Part shown: one piece after another, positions 22,448-34,243 of the stretch
How the letters are laid out: each line of letters opens with the position of its first letter
How positions within the stretch are numbered: the first letter of the stretch is position 1
Assembly: GCA_036362985.1 (NCBI GenBank)
Contig: JAYGXS010000009.1
Location: 22,949,552 to 23,013,551, forward strand
DNA length: 64,000 nucleotides
Origin: Ligula intestinalis
Lineage: Eukaryota; Platyhelminthes; Cestoda; Diphyllobothriidea; Diphyllobothriidae
Direction: 5' to 3'
Made by a program: the position numbers and the translations under genes
Notes under the pieces: model-generated
The model's database searches: none
Told to the model about the DNA's origin: nothing
The model's input: only the letters and a program-made list of their open reading frames with translations

Positions 22448-22652
22448 CTTCTACTTCTGTTCCAGTCTTATTTGTTTTTTGGCTTATATAAATGAACTAA
22501 CGCAAACAGATCTCCAATGGGATTAAAATAAGGACTGTCTGCGCATATCTCAGACCTGTTTACGATTATCTATGACTAAGGATTCCCGACGGAATCCGAA
22601 ACGTCAGGCAAATAAAACTCTTGTTCCAGTGATCACATCTTTCTCTTCTAAA
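22448..22652 (+). mobile_element. R1 element with well-kept hammerhead 3' half
   Basis: The right end holds helix II GGATTCC (22580-22586) and GGAATCC (22591-22597), then GAAACGTC (22598-22605), AGGC, AAATAAAACTCTTGTTCCAG and TGATCACATCTTTCTCTTCT. The 5' core is altered (CTATGACTA in place of CTGATGA). The left arm near 22448 is strongly decayed (ACTTCTACTTCTGTTCCAG). Confidence 0.65.
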
Positions 22653-23246
22653 AATATGAATATTTGGCAGACGACCAGTGAAAAGGCTGCCTGTGGTCTA
22701 AAATTAGACTTTCGTCGTAGACTGAATCATAATTAAGACCCTTTGGATCCATTAAGAGTGGCGTTATCTGGCAGCAGTACAGCGTTCAGCCGGCCTCCGC
22801 GGATACCTTTATAACCGAACGCATCCTTTACGAGGTCGGCGGACACATTGCTATGTATGTAGTTTCTCTTTTTAATCACTAGCTCCATCTCTCTCTCCAA
22901 ATTTAATGGTCATTCAACCCAGCAGGCGTCGACAGTTCTTCAAAGCAACTGTTGACACCGTGTGCTCTCGAGGATGTTCTTTCCGTATATGACAACCTGA
23001 GCCGACGTCAGAGGCTGTTTTAAAAAGGACTTCCGCAAAAAGTGAAATACTTTTTTTCAATATGAAAGCCTGTGGGTAATTTAAACCTTGAAAAAATAGC
23101 AAAAAACCTCCTAAGTCTATTTTCCTATTTAAAAATGGTTTCCTCATAGAAGTCTCTCAATAAAATGCCCAAATTCATGCATTCTTTCTCTAAGTATGTA
23201 TGGGGTGACCATTGACAAGTGTTCTTGTGAATAGTCCTCATGTGAA

Positions 23247-23496
23247 GAAGAAGAAGAAGACTCGATCGCTGGGACAATTTGTTTATTCACCTGACGTTTA
23301 GATTACCGTTAACGTTAATTGTCAGTGTATGTTTGCAGTAATGACTGTATCCTATAAATACTGCTAACTTCTGTGCATGCTTTACCTGTTTCTGCTACTC
23401 ATGTCTCTGAGGATGCATCCGCGACGTCAGGCGAATAAACAATTTGTCCCAGCGATGGATTCTTCTTTTTCTCAATTGCCTCCTGGAACACCCACG
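23247..23496 (+). mobile_element. R1 element, short, both inverted ends present
   Basis: The left arm (GAAGAAGAAGACTCGATCGC, TGGGACAATTTGTTTATTC) and right arm (GCGAATAAACAATTTGTCCC, AGCGATGGATTCTTCTTTTT) are near-perfect inverted repeats of about 48 bases. Before the right arm lies a shortened hammerhead-like motif at 23402-23433: TGTCT, CTGA, GGATGCATCC, GCGACGTC, AGGCG. Imperfect direct repeats (CTTGTGAATAGTCCTCATGTGA at 23224, CTTGTATTAGTCCTAATGTGA at 23501) flank it and may be a decayed target duplication. Confidence 0.75.
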
Positions 23497-23529
23497 TTCA
23501 CTTGTATTAGTCCTAATGTGAGCCGGTTT

Positions 23530-25130
23530 CCTCCACCTTTCTTACTTCCATCGTAAGTACTCTTCGACAGTATGTCCTGGCTAATGTCGAACAAAATAGC
23601 TAGCGGCTTGCGCAGCGGCCCTTCAGCGGCCAATTTCCGTATGCACTGGAAACCAGTGTCAGACAGGAAATGCTTCGACCTCGCGATGGTACTGCGTGAT
23701 AATTTACAAATAAATAATAAAGTAATAAAGTAAATAAGATCTTAAGGTAATTAAGAAAAATTAATAACAAAAATAATGAATAAATAAATTATAATTACCA
23801 CCTTTCCAGTATTACAGAATTCCGAGGTTTTCATTTTCTGTGATGATCCATATAAAAGACTGCCACCCAGAATAATTATCACGGTTTCAGTTCTAAACGA
23901 GTTCTTTTTTCCCACGGGGGAAAGTATAAGTCTAAGTTTTGAGTTTAAAAGAACTTTATTCCTTGAATAAAAAGGATTGTATTCAATCAGACAAGAAGAT
24001 ATGACCTCTGTACGAATGTACTAACTCTAAGTGCAACCAAAAAACGACCATCGACCAACTGCATGTTACATAACCCTAGAAGGTGATTAGAAGCAGTCTG
24101 TTTTTCAGCTATCTAAATTTACTGTTTGCTCGAAGAAATATTTTACAATGTTAGGTCCTTGTTTCATTCGTTTCGATGCCCTGCGTGTGTGTAAGTGTGT
24201 GCAAATAGGCGTTCATTATATGCAAGGAATACTTTACCTTGTGCAGAATAATCACACATTGAAAAAAAGACTATCGAGAACTTGGCCATCTCTACGTCTG
24301 ACAGACCTAATGCTGTTTTAAATGTACTTGGACGGTCAACAAATTGTAAATATTGGGTGGTTACTCTTATTCTGTATTAATTAAACGTTTTGTTTGCGCT
24401 CCTCTGCCTTAAACACATTTTGTATTTAACAGTCGATGAGTGACCTGTAACTAACCATTTTCTGAATTCTGAATTTTTAGTTCAACTTGACAATCGTTAT
24501 TTTCGAAAATGCTACTTTATGAATTAACCTATGTCCCCTTTTTGATTATGGTACTTAATTTACTGCTGCAAATCTTGCGGGCACCACGCGTGTACTGAGT
24601 TCATGCAACACGAATTGTGTTGTTTATACCACGAAGTTTAACCTGATAGACAATCAACTGCATAGAAAGATAACTCGGATGTTAATAGAGTTCCGTAAGG
24701 CTGAAAAATAGCTTTTTTAAACTCTATAAATGTTCCTTGAATTAAAAATACCCTGTGATAATCACCGAAACTGGCCCCGCAAAGCGTATTTTCAGTCTTA
24801 GAGGCCTTTTACTCCTTAGTCTTTGGCTCGCTGAATTTGGCTAAACCTGTCTCAGTTTTATGCACTGTTTGCTCGATGCTATTATTCGTTTCGCCTTTCT
24901 TTCTTGAGTTTGAAATTGCCTTGGCTCAAAACTACTACTCATTATATGCATATCGAGCCCATTTCGGCCAATGGGCATGTAGACATCATCTAACGTTTGC
25001 ACATTCTATACTGAGACCTTACGTCTGCTCAGCTGAGCGTAGGTGACCTTGACCTGCAGGTGGACAGGTGATCAGCCCTCTCCACTCGTTCCACAGAAGC
25101 GATAAATAGACTTGATTAGCAGGAGGGGTG
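23530..25130. other. No gene recognised
   Basis: AT-rich sequence with an A/T-run stretch at 23700-23810. No frame of note. Confidence 0.4.
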
Positions 25131-26200
25131 AGGAGTCAGGGCAACGCAGGGTCAGCGTTATTGGTTATGCACGGCTATACAAACTATCACGCGTTTGGCG
25201 TCACGCAAAGGTGCGAGTTCACACTGCGCCAACCACCTGCCCTAGATCCCGCCCACGGACTTATTGAACTTTTTTTGACGCCCGGTCCAGCAGGATGAGG
25301 AAAGAGAATGGAGATGCGGTAGATGCAGCGAAAGTTCACCAGTATTAAGAACCAAGTCACCGTCTCTGCAACAGCCAGCCCCCCCCCACTATGCGACAGA
25401 GCGTGGAGTGCATGGGGTACGACGGTCGAACTGCCATGTCCGTGATAGCAACCAACACGCACATCACTGGGAGCCGAATCGCACCGCATTCTGACAACCA
25501 CGAAAACACAAAATTGGGCAGAAAATCTTGCTAATGAACCGGCCGCCTTGACACGCTATGTGTTGGTTGCAAGACTGGATGTGATCAGCCAACCGTACTC
25601 TTAGCCGGTATTGACAAGCCTTTACTTGAATTTTTGTCCGATAACAGACTGTTCGACCATACACACTATCGGTAGACAAGATTACATCTTTCACTGAGCT
25701 TGCGACCGTGTTCGCACATACGTGTCGACCCCAGTTTGCCAATACGAGGACTACATATACATGGAACAGCGTGAGTTGCTTAGCGGTGCTCGATGGTAAG
25801 CTGACAACTATTAGGCGGGGGGGGGGGTCCGACAACGTGGTGACTCGTTGGGACACATGGAAACCAAACTCGGCAGAGATTGACTGCCGTTTTGCTTCCC
25901 GTCCTCCCTCTCCCCCAACTGAACGAGACTTCATCCATAAACTCCTCAACAACAAATAAATGCACTGTCGAACTTCATTCGATTTGACTCACAAGTTGGT
26001 AATCGCTTCACTCAGCAGACCTTTGCAGGTCCGCAGATGACAAGATTCGGATTCCTGGCGAAGTCAGCGTGACACGGCTATCTCCTGCAACAGGAGATTT
26101 GGCGAGACGGATAATCTACCCGAGCGATTACCTACTCCACCCCGCGACAGGCAATCAAATTTGACGTGTGTGATTTTCGCATGAACTGGCTTCTTGGGCA
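25131..26200. other. No gene recognised; possible distal 5' flank of PDE4
   Basis: Composition rises in GC from here on. A 163-codon minus frame (25464-25955) has no recognised domain. G-runs at 25816-25826 and C-runs at 25380-25388 are present. Confidence 0.35.
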
Positions 26201-27431
26201 AAAAGATCGCGAAAGGTGGTCATCCTCTATTCACAGCCCCTCCACCCCCCTCCGCCCGCCCCGTTCAAGCTGAAATTAGAGGGAAGATGCGTGAAATCTG
26301 CGCGCGCAACCGCAAGCGATGCGAAAAAAAGCACGTGGGAGGGAAGGCGAGCTAGTGTGCGTTTTGTTAGCTGTGCTGCGGGCCGGGAAACGTCGAAAGC
26401 GCAAAGGAGAAACAAGTATAACGGGGTGGGTGGGTGAGTGAGTGATTGAGCAGGGACTAAAATCGCAAAGGCAGAGTACATTCCACCCTGTCTCTCTCTC
26501 CCGACCTGTGACCCAGGAAGTGTTCAGCTACCCACGCGTGCGGGCGTGTGTGCGAATCACACACACACACACACCTGCACAGGCCGCCTGAGATCGATAG
26601 GCAGACAGGTACTTAACCAATCAGAAAAAAGTAAGTCTTCTGCAGGCAGCCAGTAGACAGGCGGGTCTGTCTGACTGCGCTGGTGCGGATGAGCCAGTAA
26701 GCGGCGTAAGCCTGTGGCCGGGTAGCGCGCCCTGCGGCCGCGTCGTGAGTGTGCATGTGCAGACGTGTCTCAACGTTCTCCCCACCGTCGCCGCCTGCCT
26801 GTCTAGCGGTCTCTCGCGCTCCCTACGGTGTGACGCCGTTGTCGTCCTCGTTCTCGTTGTCGCCGCAATCCCTGTGAATCGCTCATTTTTCTGCCCGGGC
26901 CAGGGTGCGCGAACCGTCGTCTGCTTTATATATATATATATATACATATATATACTTTGCTAAGGTCAAGATACCCCTACGCACACCTCTTTTGCTAGAT
27001 AAGCACACACGCACGTGTGCACACCGACACAAACACACGCACGAAACCTTACAGGCCACAGGCCCATTCAGTGCGCATTCGCACGCGTCATGTCAATTTG
27101 AAGACGCGGTGCCACAAGCCTCACGTACGCACCCGCCCACGATGTAGCATTCTTGAAATGAGATCAACTTCGTATCCCGACAGAAGTACTATGACGCCAC
27201 GACCTCCTCCTCTGTATCCGCCGTTGTTAAGCCCTGGAATACTATCTAGGACTACATGTTCAGTTCACAGAGGATAATTTTCAACCCTAGTTTTGCCGAC
27301 AAAATCACTACCTTCAGCACCAGCACCAGCACCTGCAGCACCACGACCCTTCTTCTTCTTCGTCGTCGTAAGTTTCCTGTTTCGGAACCTCCGCGAGGAC
27401 ACACCACCACGCTTGGGCCAAGAAGCCTGCA
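26201..27431 (+). promoter_or_regulatory. GC-rich 5' region of PDE4 (promoter/5' UTR candidate)
   Basis: The sequence directly upstream of the PDE4 exon is GC- and CpG-rich compared with the rest of the window. It contains CA microsatellites (26555-26576), a TA tract (26926-26956) and CAG/CAC and CTT/CGT runs (27310-27370). No transcription start can be placed by eye. An upstream frame beginning with ATG at 27256 runs past the PDE4 ATG and stops at 27454-27456 in a different frame. If that region is transcribed, the upstream frame could lower PDE4 translation. Confidence 0.4.
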
Positions 27432-28468
27432 ATGTGGCGACTCTGTTGTGCACTGAGTAAGAAAGAGGCACGGATAACAGCAGCAACAGCAGCACAACAA
27501 CAACAGCAAGAACAACATCAGCAGCCGCAGTTAGATAAGCCAGACTCCATTCAGCTGCCGCCTGCCTTAATCACTGAGTTCCCCTCCACTCTAACCAGCC
27601 CGTCTGCGCGTAAAAAGTCCAACGGGCACACTGCCAGCCTGCCGGCAAACAACCTCCCTCCTCCCCCCACTGCTGTTGCTCCTGACAGGGAGGAACCGGT
27701 TTCCCGACGCTCCACCCTCAACTTTGAAATCGACCTGGAGACAGGTCGGCGACTCACTCTGGTGGCTGAGAGCACAGCGCAGCTAGCCCTGGCTGAATCC
27801 TTTGTGCTGGACGACACCGCTGAGAGTCACAGCAGTTCGTCCGTGGCCGGTGCAGCCAACAAATCTCCCCTGGACTCCGTCGCTGCGGCCATTATGTCCA
27901 CTCGACGAAAACTAAACGAGGAGGAGCAGGGTGAGGAAGCGGCAACAGCAGCAGCAGCAGAAGAAGAAGAAGCCTTGATACCGCATGAAGACAAACGCGC
28001 CGCCCTAGACCCCTTCGCGGCAGTCAGAAACGCTGAGCAGGCGGAGGAAGCGATGGACGCTACCACCGCCTCATCCAATCCCCGCAAGAGAACCATCATG
28101 GTGCGCCTGCGTTCTCGTGGATCCTTTAGGAAACGCTCGCAGACTAAAAAAGAGGGCAAGAATGTAGCCTCGCCCTCGAGGCTGGGATTCATGTCGCCGG
28201 TGTGGCGTAGTATAAAACGAGCAGAGGTGGTGGCTGAGCAGGTCTCGGGCGCGGGCACGCAGACAGCTCATCAGAGCGCTACTGTTTCAAAGAGCAAACT
28301 GCCCGCCCTTTGTAGTGGAGGTAGCAGCAGTGGTTCACGCAGAGACTCACTTTATATTTTTAGTCACGCCGATGAGGCCATCGTCACTCCGTTTGCTCAG
28401 ATCCTCGCCAGCCTACGTAAAGTCCGCAGCAATTTCATCTACCTCACCAACGTACAGAGCTCAAAAGA
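27432..28468 (+). CDS. cAMP phosphodiesterase PDE4/dunce class, first coding exon
   Basis: This exon encodes 345 complete residues plus two bases of the next codon. It stops at a consensus donor (GTAAGT at 28469), giving a phase 2 intron; the TAA at 28470 is intronic. Residues about 317-335 read IVTPFAQILASLRKVRSNF and are followed by LTNVQ, the hallmark of upstream conserved region 1 (UCR1), which holds regulatory contacts with UCR2 and the catalytic domain in long PDE4 forms. An RRDSL at 303-307 sits where long vertebrate forms have the protein kinase A site RRESF. The spacer between these two motifs is only about 10 residues here, much shorter than in vertebrates. The first 300 residues are low in complexity: a glutamine-rich run near residue 21, alanine/glutamate runs near 170, and a basic stretch near 220-242. 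PDE4 hydrolyses cAMP in the cytosol. UCR2 and the catalytic exons are not seen in the window. Confidence 0.85.
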
Positions 28469-28474
28469 GTAAGT
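28469..28474 (+). other. Splice donor of PDE4 first coding exon
   Basis: GTAAGT follows AAAAGA. It matches the animal donor consensus and lies at the position where UCR1 similarity ends. Confidence 0.8.
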
Positions 28475-28481
28475 ACCCTCC

Positions 28482-29382
28482 CCCTTCTACAGTGTTCATA
28501 CATCCATCCTTTTTTCTGCTTCAAATCTTTACCTAACCTGAGTTTCGTTTACTTTTTCGAGGTGTCATGCACTCCTGGCAAGGGTAGACCCACACTAAAC
28601 GGTAAAACAGCCCAGCACATAAGGTTACAGTGCGATTGTTCCAGTCCGGGGCTGCTTGCGTTTTTTGAGTCACAAAATGGCATCGAAACCGTACCGGCAG
28701 AGGTGCTTTGTCTAGACGCAAAGTCGACCCTAAGATGATGCTGTTGTTAGAAGGCTTAGCATCCCTTCTAACTTCAGATACGCTAGTAGCAGCCGTTTTC
28801 GATCCCCTAAGTGGCTGGTTGCAGCTGAATCTACTCTGGTCGAGAAGTCGATTAGTATCAGAGTTGCGAGCCGAGCGAGGCAAGATTGGAGGCGGAAAGC
28901 TAAAAAGATGATATGACTCAATAAAATACAACGCATGACCTGCCTTAAACTTGCATTATTGCAAAAATCAATTTTTTCGCGTCCAAAATAAAATCTTCAT
29001 CTTTTGCAATGTTTCGACCCATTGGATGTTAAAATGCAGTAGTAAACTCCTCTCGGCACCTGAGTTGTCGTGTATACACGTACTGCTGAGTAAAGCGAAA
29101 GCGCGCGCCCAAGGACATAATGGAGAAAAAATATCGATCGCTGAATATGCACATGTGATAAGCGTTCAACAACCAAAATAGGGCACATGCTTGCCTCCAC
29201 CCTCCATTGTGTCTTGGGGCTTAGTGAAGAACCCTTATAGGTAGCTCCAAAGAAGAACAGTGATAGTCGTGGAGGGAATACCGACTTAGATTTGGGTGGC
29301 CATTTCTAGCTTTTAGTCGTCGTCGTTGTCAGCCAGCCATATTGACCCCAGAGTTTGACGACATCTGAGGCTCGAACCCGAG
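28482..29382. repeat. Tandem duplication in intron, unit 1
   Basis: Begins 14 bases into the intron. It aligns with 29383-30610 across nearly its whole length: CTTCTACAGTGTTCAT start; ACGCAAAGTCGA; CCCCAAGTAACAGG and CCCCTAAGTGGCTGG; TGCGAGCCGAG; CATAATGGAGA; and a minus-strand SINE 1 at the end. Divergence is considerable, so the event is old. The frames inside (for example 28533-28931 minus) are not conserved. Confidence 0.8.
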
Positions 29383-29385
29383 CCC
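29290..29385 (-). mobile_element. SINE family 1 fragment at duplication junction
   Basis: On the minus strand: GGGTTCGAGCCTCAGATGTCG (B box), TATGGCTGG, a decayed core and GAAATGGCCACCC. The tRNA-like 5' head is missing because the junction with unit 2 of the tandem duplication cuts through it just beyond the B box. Confidence 0.7.
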
Positions 29386-30660
29386 TTCTACACTGTCCAT
29401 GCTTATTTCCTGCTGAAAATCTTAACCTTAGCTGACCTGGGACTTTTACTTGCTGGACGGGTGCTAACTTTGTCATTCATTGTGAGTTTCGAGGATGCAG
29501 GCTGCAGATTTGGTACAGGGGAGAGCTAAATGTTCTGGCGATCAGAGTAAAACTACAACCAGCACATATAATTGCAGTGCGGTTTATTGGTTGTGTACGT
29601 TGTGCGAGTCAAAAAGGGTTCCTAAGCCGGCAACTGCAGAGGTGATTTTTTGGACGCAAAGTCGAACTCAGTTGATTTTCAGAAAAATTCGCGTTAGGTA
29701 CGGTAGCAAAAGCGGCGTCAAGGTCACCACTTTTTATGGCTGTTTCGATACCCCAAGTAACAGGTTGCTGTATAACCCACTCTGGCGTATAAATCTGTCT
29801 ATACCAGGATGCGAGCCGAGAAAGCTGCGATTGAGGTCACAGGCCTAAAAAGTAGACATTTCCCGAAGAAATATAATGTGTAACTTGTTTTTGACTAAAA
29901 TTACTGCATAACTCGAAATTAAAATAAAACCTCCACACTTCTGAGGATATTTAATATTGTGCCCAAACACATAGTGCTAAAGGTTGTCAACCCATTCGAT
30001 GCTTAAAAGTAGTGGTTACACTTAATATCCCCTAACTACATAAGTTATCATTTATGCACATGCCATTGGCTAAGGTGAAAATGTTCGCCCAGGGGCATAA
30101 CAGAGAGGAATTATCGATCGAGGTTTATATATATACGTATATCTTGATGTTGTTACTTACCATACAAAAAGCCCAGGTTATAGCTAACAGGCCCAGATAC
30201 TTGTTCCGCTGGTGTTCTGTCGCTGCTTGACACAGCTGCAAGCGGTCCGGCTAATCACTGGGTCCTCCAGCTTTCGTTGTACACTTTCTGGTTGACTAAC
30301 GGATTTTGAAAGTTCAGCTATTTAATTTCTTTAGAAATTAATTCCTCATCTTGGTATACGTCAGTTTTATTGAAGTTCTATAGACATAGACCAAAGGATG
30401 ACGTAGGAAGGGCTGTCGTCAACCCGTATAGGGGACATGCTCGCGTCTTTGTGCCTTGGCGCTAAGTGCAGAACCGAAGCAAACCACTAGCAGTCGTCAA
30501 GGGAATACAGCGACTTAGATCAGCGGATTAAGATGGCAATTTTTGACTTTTAACCTTAATCAGCCAGCCATATTGATCGTGGAATTTGGGAGACACTTGA
30601 GGCTCGAACCCGCGCTCTTTTGATCAAAGTTCGTATCAATTGGCCGCGAGCACGTTGTCC
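29383..30660. repeat. Tandem duplication in intron, unit 2
   Basis: Second unit, made longer than the first by about 270 inserted bases (about 30128-30400, including a TATATATACGTATA stretch). It ends in a fuller SINE 1 copy. Unit 1 and unit 2 meet at CCCTTCTACA, the same short sequence that opens unit 1. Confidence 0.8.
30527..30660 (-). mobile_element. SINE family 1, minus, end of unit 2
   Basis: The minus strand has the head near 30660, GCGGGTTCGAGCCTCAAG (B box), TATGGCTGGCTGATTAAGG, then AAAAATTGCCATC. The hammerhead-like core is lost (CTGATTA and AAAA). Confidence 0.7.
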
Positions 30661-33600
30661 AACCATTTTGATTGGCTATCGCTGGTTGCATTACGAAACC
30701 TACGTGTCCCTTTTTTGCTTGGGACTCAATCTATAACGCCATCATAGGCAGTCGCTAAAAGACTAGCACTATATGCAGTGGCAGACTACTGAAAAAGAGA
30801 GAGACTGCGATGGCCTATCAGCCGCTGTCAATCAGCCAACGAACGTGTTTGTCCACTGTCATAAATGAGAACAGGTGGCGCCAGATAACAGCAACTGACG
30901 CGATACCTTTGAAAGTGGAGACTTGGTGGATATCTGTCATTGCTAATCCGCCTTCTCATTTATGTTGATCGGTAAATCCTGTCGCCTATTTTCGTCCATT
31001 CGGTATAGGCATATATGCGGCAGCAAACGAGTGAGGAGGAGTTTAGCTAAACTGAATTGCAATATTTGTAGGTAAAAGCGACAATCCCGGATTTTTCTAA
31101 ACAGTCTAATTCTTTCTTCACCTAGCTGACTAGAATTCGTTTCGCTTGTTGAACATGGAAACATGAATTCTTAACCTGCGTTTCTTTGCACTCACGATAT
31201 GCAACTTCCAGTAAAAAGCACACATATTAGGGACATATTTATTAACAACATTTTTGGAAAACCGAAGGCATTTGTTTGCTTATGAGAAAATGAGGCTAAC
31301 CAAATGTTTTCCTCATATTTATTCCCTTACGTCTCCTTTTTTAGGTTGACGTAATTAGAATAATTTCCAAAGAGTAATCTTGTTTGCAAAATTCACCTAC
31401 TATAATAAATAGATTGTATATATAAGGCCCAAGGGACCCTTTAATTCGAGACTTAGTGCCGTGGCAAAAATACAAAGTTGGTAATCACAGCTGCGCTTAT
31501 GCAACTGTATAACAACAGGAATGAGTAGTATGTTATGCATCTTAAGTCAGACCCGCTTTACAGCAGAGAATTTTAAAAATTAATATTCAATAATCTTAGG
31601 CAAATTTGATGAAATTACCTAAGAGGCAGTTAAAAAATCTGCTTAACTTAAAGTCTGTGACAGAGTTCAACTAGAAACGGATTTCCTAAAGCATACAGGA
31701 GAAAAACTGCTTACATGGGTAGTTAGATTGATATGGTGTGACATGATCCAATGAGAAGGGGTCGTGGTGTTGAGGTTTAAGAAAGCGTCTTGTCGTGGGA
31801 AAAAAATATATGGCATCATGGGGGTGAGGCAAGAGGAGCTCATCGAGAACAACGGGGCCAGCACGAGGACGGGACCATAGAAGTCACGAGATCATCGCCG
31901 AGATACGACCATGCAGACTGCAGAGTCCACCGACAAGTTGATGACAACGTAAGAATTTCGATGAACTACGTAAGGGGTTGCATCATTTGGGAATGCTGCT
32001 TGATTCTGCAGAGAAAAATGTAAAACTCTGCAACTATTCTGCCTACTAAATTTGCCTACAAACACGAGTTTTTAATACTGTTTTGGTCCAAGCATCGGGA
32101 AAAATCTTTGCCAAATTTACTTTTTATGGAAAAGCCTGATTTTCCCTTTTCCAAGACTTCGGACTGCGGACTACTGAAAATCTATATTCCTGGTGCCAGC
32201 TTACCACATTCCAATTCTGGGTCATTTACTCCAGCGTTCAAATTCTGCCTCCCTTCTCATTGGACGTTAACTGTGTCAAGGTCAGAAAGCTCACGTCCTG
32301 TGGTTGGAACTATGCTGAATCAGAGAAAACTACAATCCTCTGGGTTTACCTTTGCGTAGCATCCAATGAGAACCAAGAAAATAAATAGGTGTGTATCTTG
32401 ACCTGGACGACCTTGAGGATACCAATTAATTTCTGCACCAGAGGCTCTGGAGGTCTTAACTTCTAAATATGTAAACGAAGGTTGGCGTAAATGGTTGAAG
32501 GTCATGCTGATAAAATGGCGTGCTTTGACACTTGTTTTTGCGTGTTTATCTATAAACACTTTTTCCCCGAATGTGCTGAAATGAGCAAACTGACCCAAAC
32601 GCTCTGTCTGTCATTGCTTCACCGCCTGGGACCAGTCTACCTTCGGCACGCCGTGATTTTCTAACTTTGAGCTTTCGAACCTACAGCGCAGACCATGGGT
32701 TGGGGTAAAAAGAAAATGCGGGCATTGAATGCGATCGGAAGTTAGAATGGGGCGTCCGCAGGCCACCAGCAGGCCGTCAGCAGGCTGCCAAATTCTTGTC
32801 TGCCGAGTTTTTTTGGTAGTTTAGTATTTTTTGCATTTTGAACTTACAATCGTGTAGGAGTTCGACAGCTTACGCTCCGTGTACCTACCCCTATCTCCAT
32901 ACAATCATTACATCTCGCTGCTACATCAGTCCCATGGCAAATTCTTGAGTCAGTAAGACCTCAAATGACCTTGAAGGTCATGGGGCTTCAGCCACGAGCA
33001 CCACCTACTATATCAAATTGCCAGGCGATAGGCCAGGGAGGTCGGCATTTTTGACAGGTTTCACAGCCCGACTCGCGGCCTCTGAGGTCAGCAGCAAGTG
33101 GCGAAGGACATGCAAATCAGGTGTTGGATTGCTTATTGCTCGCTACTACCACTATGCTCAGAACAACAAGAGGAGCTTGCTTTTTATGCCCTAAAAGCCG
33201 TAGGATGCCCGCTCAGAACCGAACTGCTCTAATCGTCACACACACACACGCACACACACAAATACCCTCGTCCCTCCCTCCGCCCCATGAACTTCTACGG
33301 GAATCCAGCTTAATCTGGGAATACCTAAAGGGACGGCAATGAACCTCCACTGGAGCATATGAATTGACACCTCAGCAGGAAGCCGCTTAAGTTGCAAGTG
33401 CAAACAATTATCTCATAACCGGTACAGACCAGAAGGCTGCCTAAACCAACTCCGTTTAGGAACAAAATGCGCCCGGCGTGTTGATGGGAATGCACAGCTC
33501 CAATCCAGCTATTTCCGCGCCCTCATTTGATCCATGCTCTGTCTAAAAAAGACAGTAGCAGATAGGGCGAGACCGACATGTGAACAGTATCTACTAGCGC

Positions 33601-33830
33601 AAAAACTGCTCAAGTTGCAAGTGTAGGGATCATAGTCGCCTACTGCTCTTCACATGATTGTTTATTCAGACCGTTGTAGTCACGCAGTGGAATAGGGCTG
33701 GCGCCTGCTCTCTCGGCCTCTGTTGGTTGGTCACTGACAGAGGCCAGTTATGTGTCAATTGGGTGGAAAATAGGCTCCGATTGTAGTAAGAATGACTTAG
33801 CAAGACTAGAAATAAGCCTATGCTATTCTG
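30661..33830. other. No gene recognised (presumed intron)
   Basis: AT-rich from 31150 to 31700. Frames of 60-90 codons without domains. A CA microsatellite at 33239-33260. Confidence 0.4.
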
Positions 33831-33833
33831 GAA

Positions 33834-34055
33834 AAGTAGTAGATGTAATCGCTGGGTAATATATTTTATTCGCTTCACTTTTTGAAATTCGTCATGGATC
33901 CATCATGATCAGGGACAGCAGCAGAAACGTGTTATTCATGCAGGATACAGTCACATTTATAACGGTTTAACGATTAAACTATCGATGATAAATGTCCGTT
34001 TCTGCGCCAACTGCTCGGCAGCCGGCGTGCGGTTCGGGACCTGCTTAATTGAAAA
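33834..34055 (-). mobile_element. R1 element fragment (minus)
   Basis: The plus strand starts with the reversed R1 end (AGATGTAATCGCTGGGTAAT, TTTTATTCGC), then GGATCCATCATGATCAGGGACAGCAGCAGAAACG and GGATACAGTCACATTTATAA, as in other R1 copies, and closes at GCAGCCGGCGTGCGG. On the minus strand a decayed CTGAT, GGATCCATGACGAA hammerhead-like order is visible. Confidence 0.6.
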
Positions 34056-34220
34056 GAAGAAGATCCGATCAATGGAACAATACTTTTATCCGTCTGGCGT
34101 TTTGGCATCCATTGCGGACATAAGCAGTAAGCAATAACAGTTCCTCTTTCTGCCACTGCGATGGATTTGGAAAAATCAGGGGAATAAATGCTCGTCCCAG
34201 TGATCACATCTGCTTCTTAA
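34055..34220. mobile_element. R1 element, short with inverted ends
   Basis: The left arm (AAGAAGAAGATCCGATCAAT, GGAACAATACTTTTATCCGTC) and right arm (GGAATAAATGCTCGTCCCAG, TGATCACATCTGCTTCTT) are inverted copies of the R1 terminus. It is joined directly to the preceding fragment, so one R1 copy sits at the edge of another. Confidence 0.6.
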
Positions 34221-34243
34221 CAATCCCTTCCTGGGACTCACAT

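Noticed and set aside
25464..25955. 163-codon minus frame upstream of PDE4
   Set aside because: No recognised domain, no splice context, in a GC-rich stretch where long chance frames are expected.
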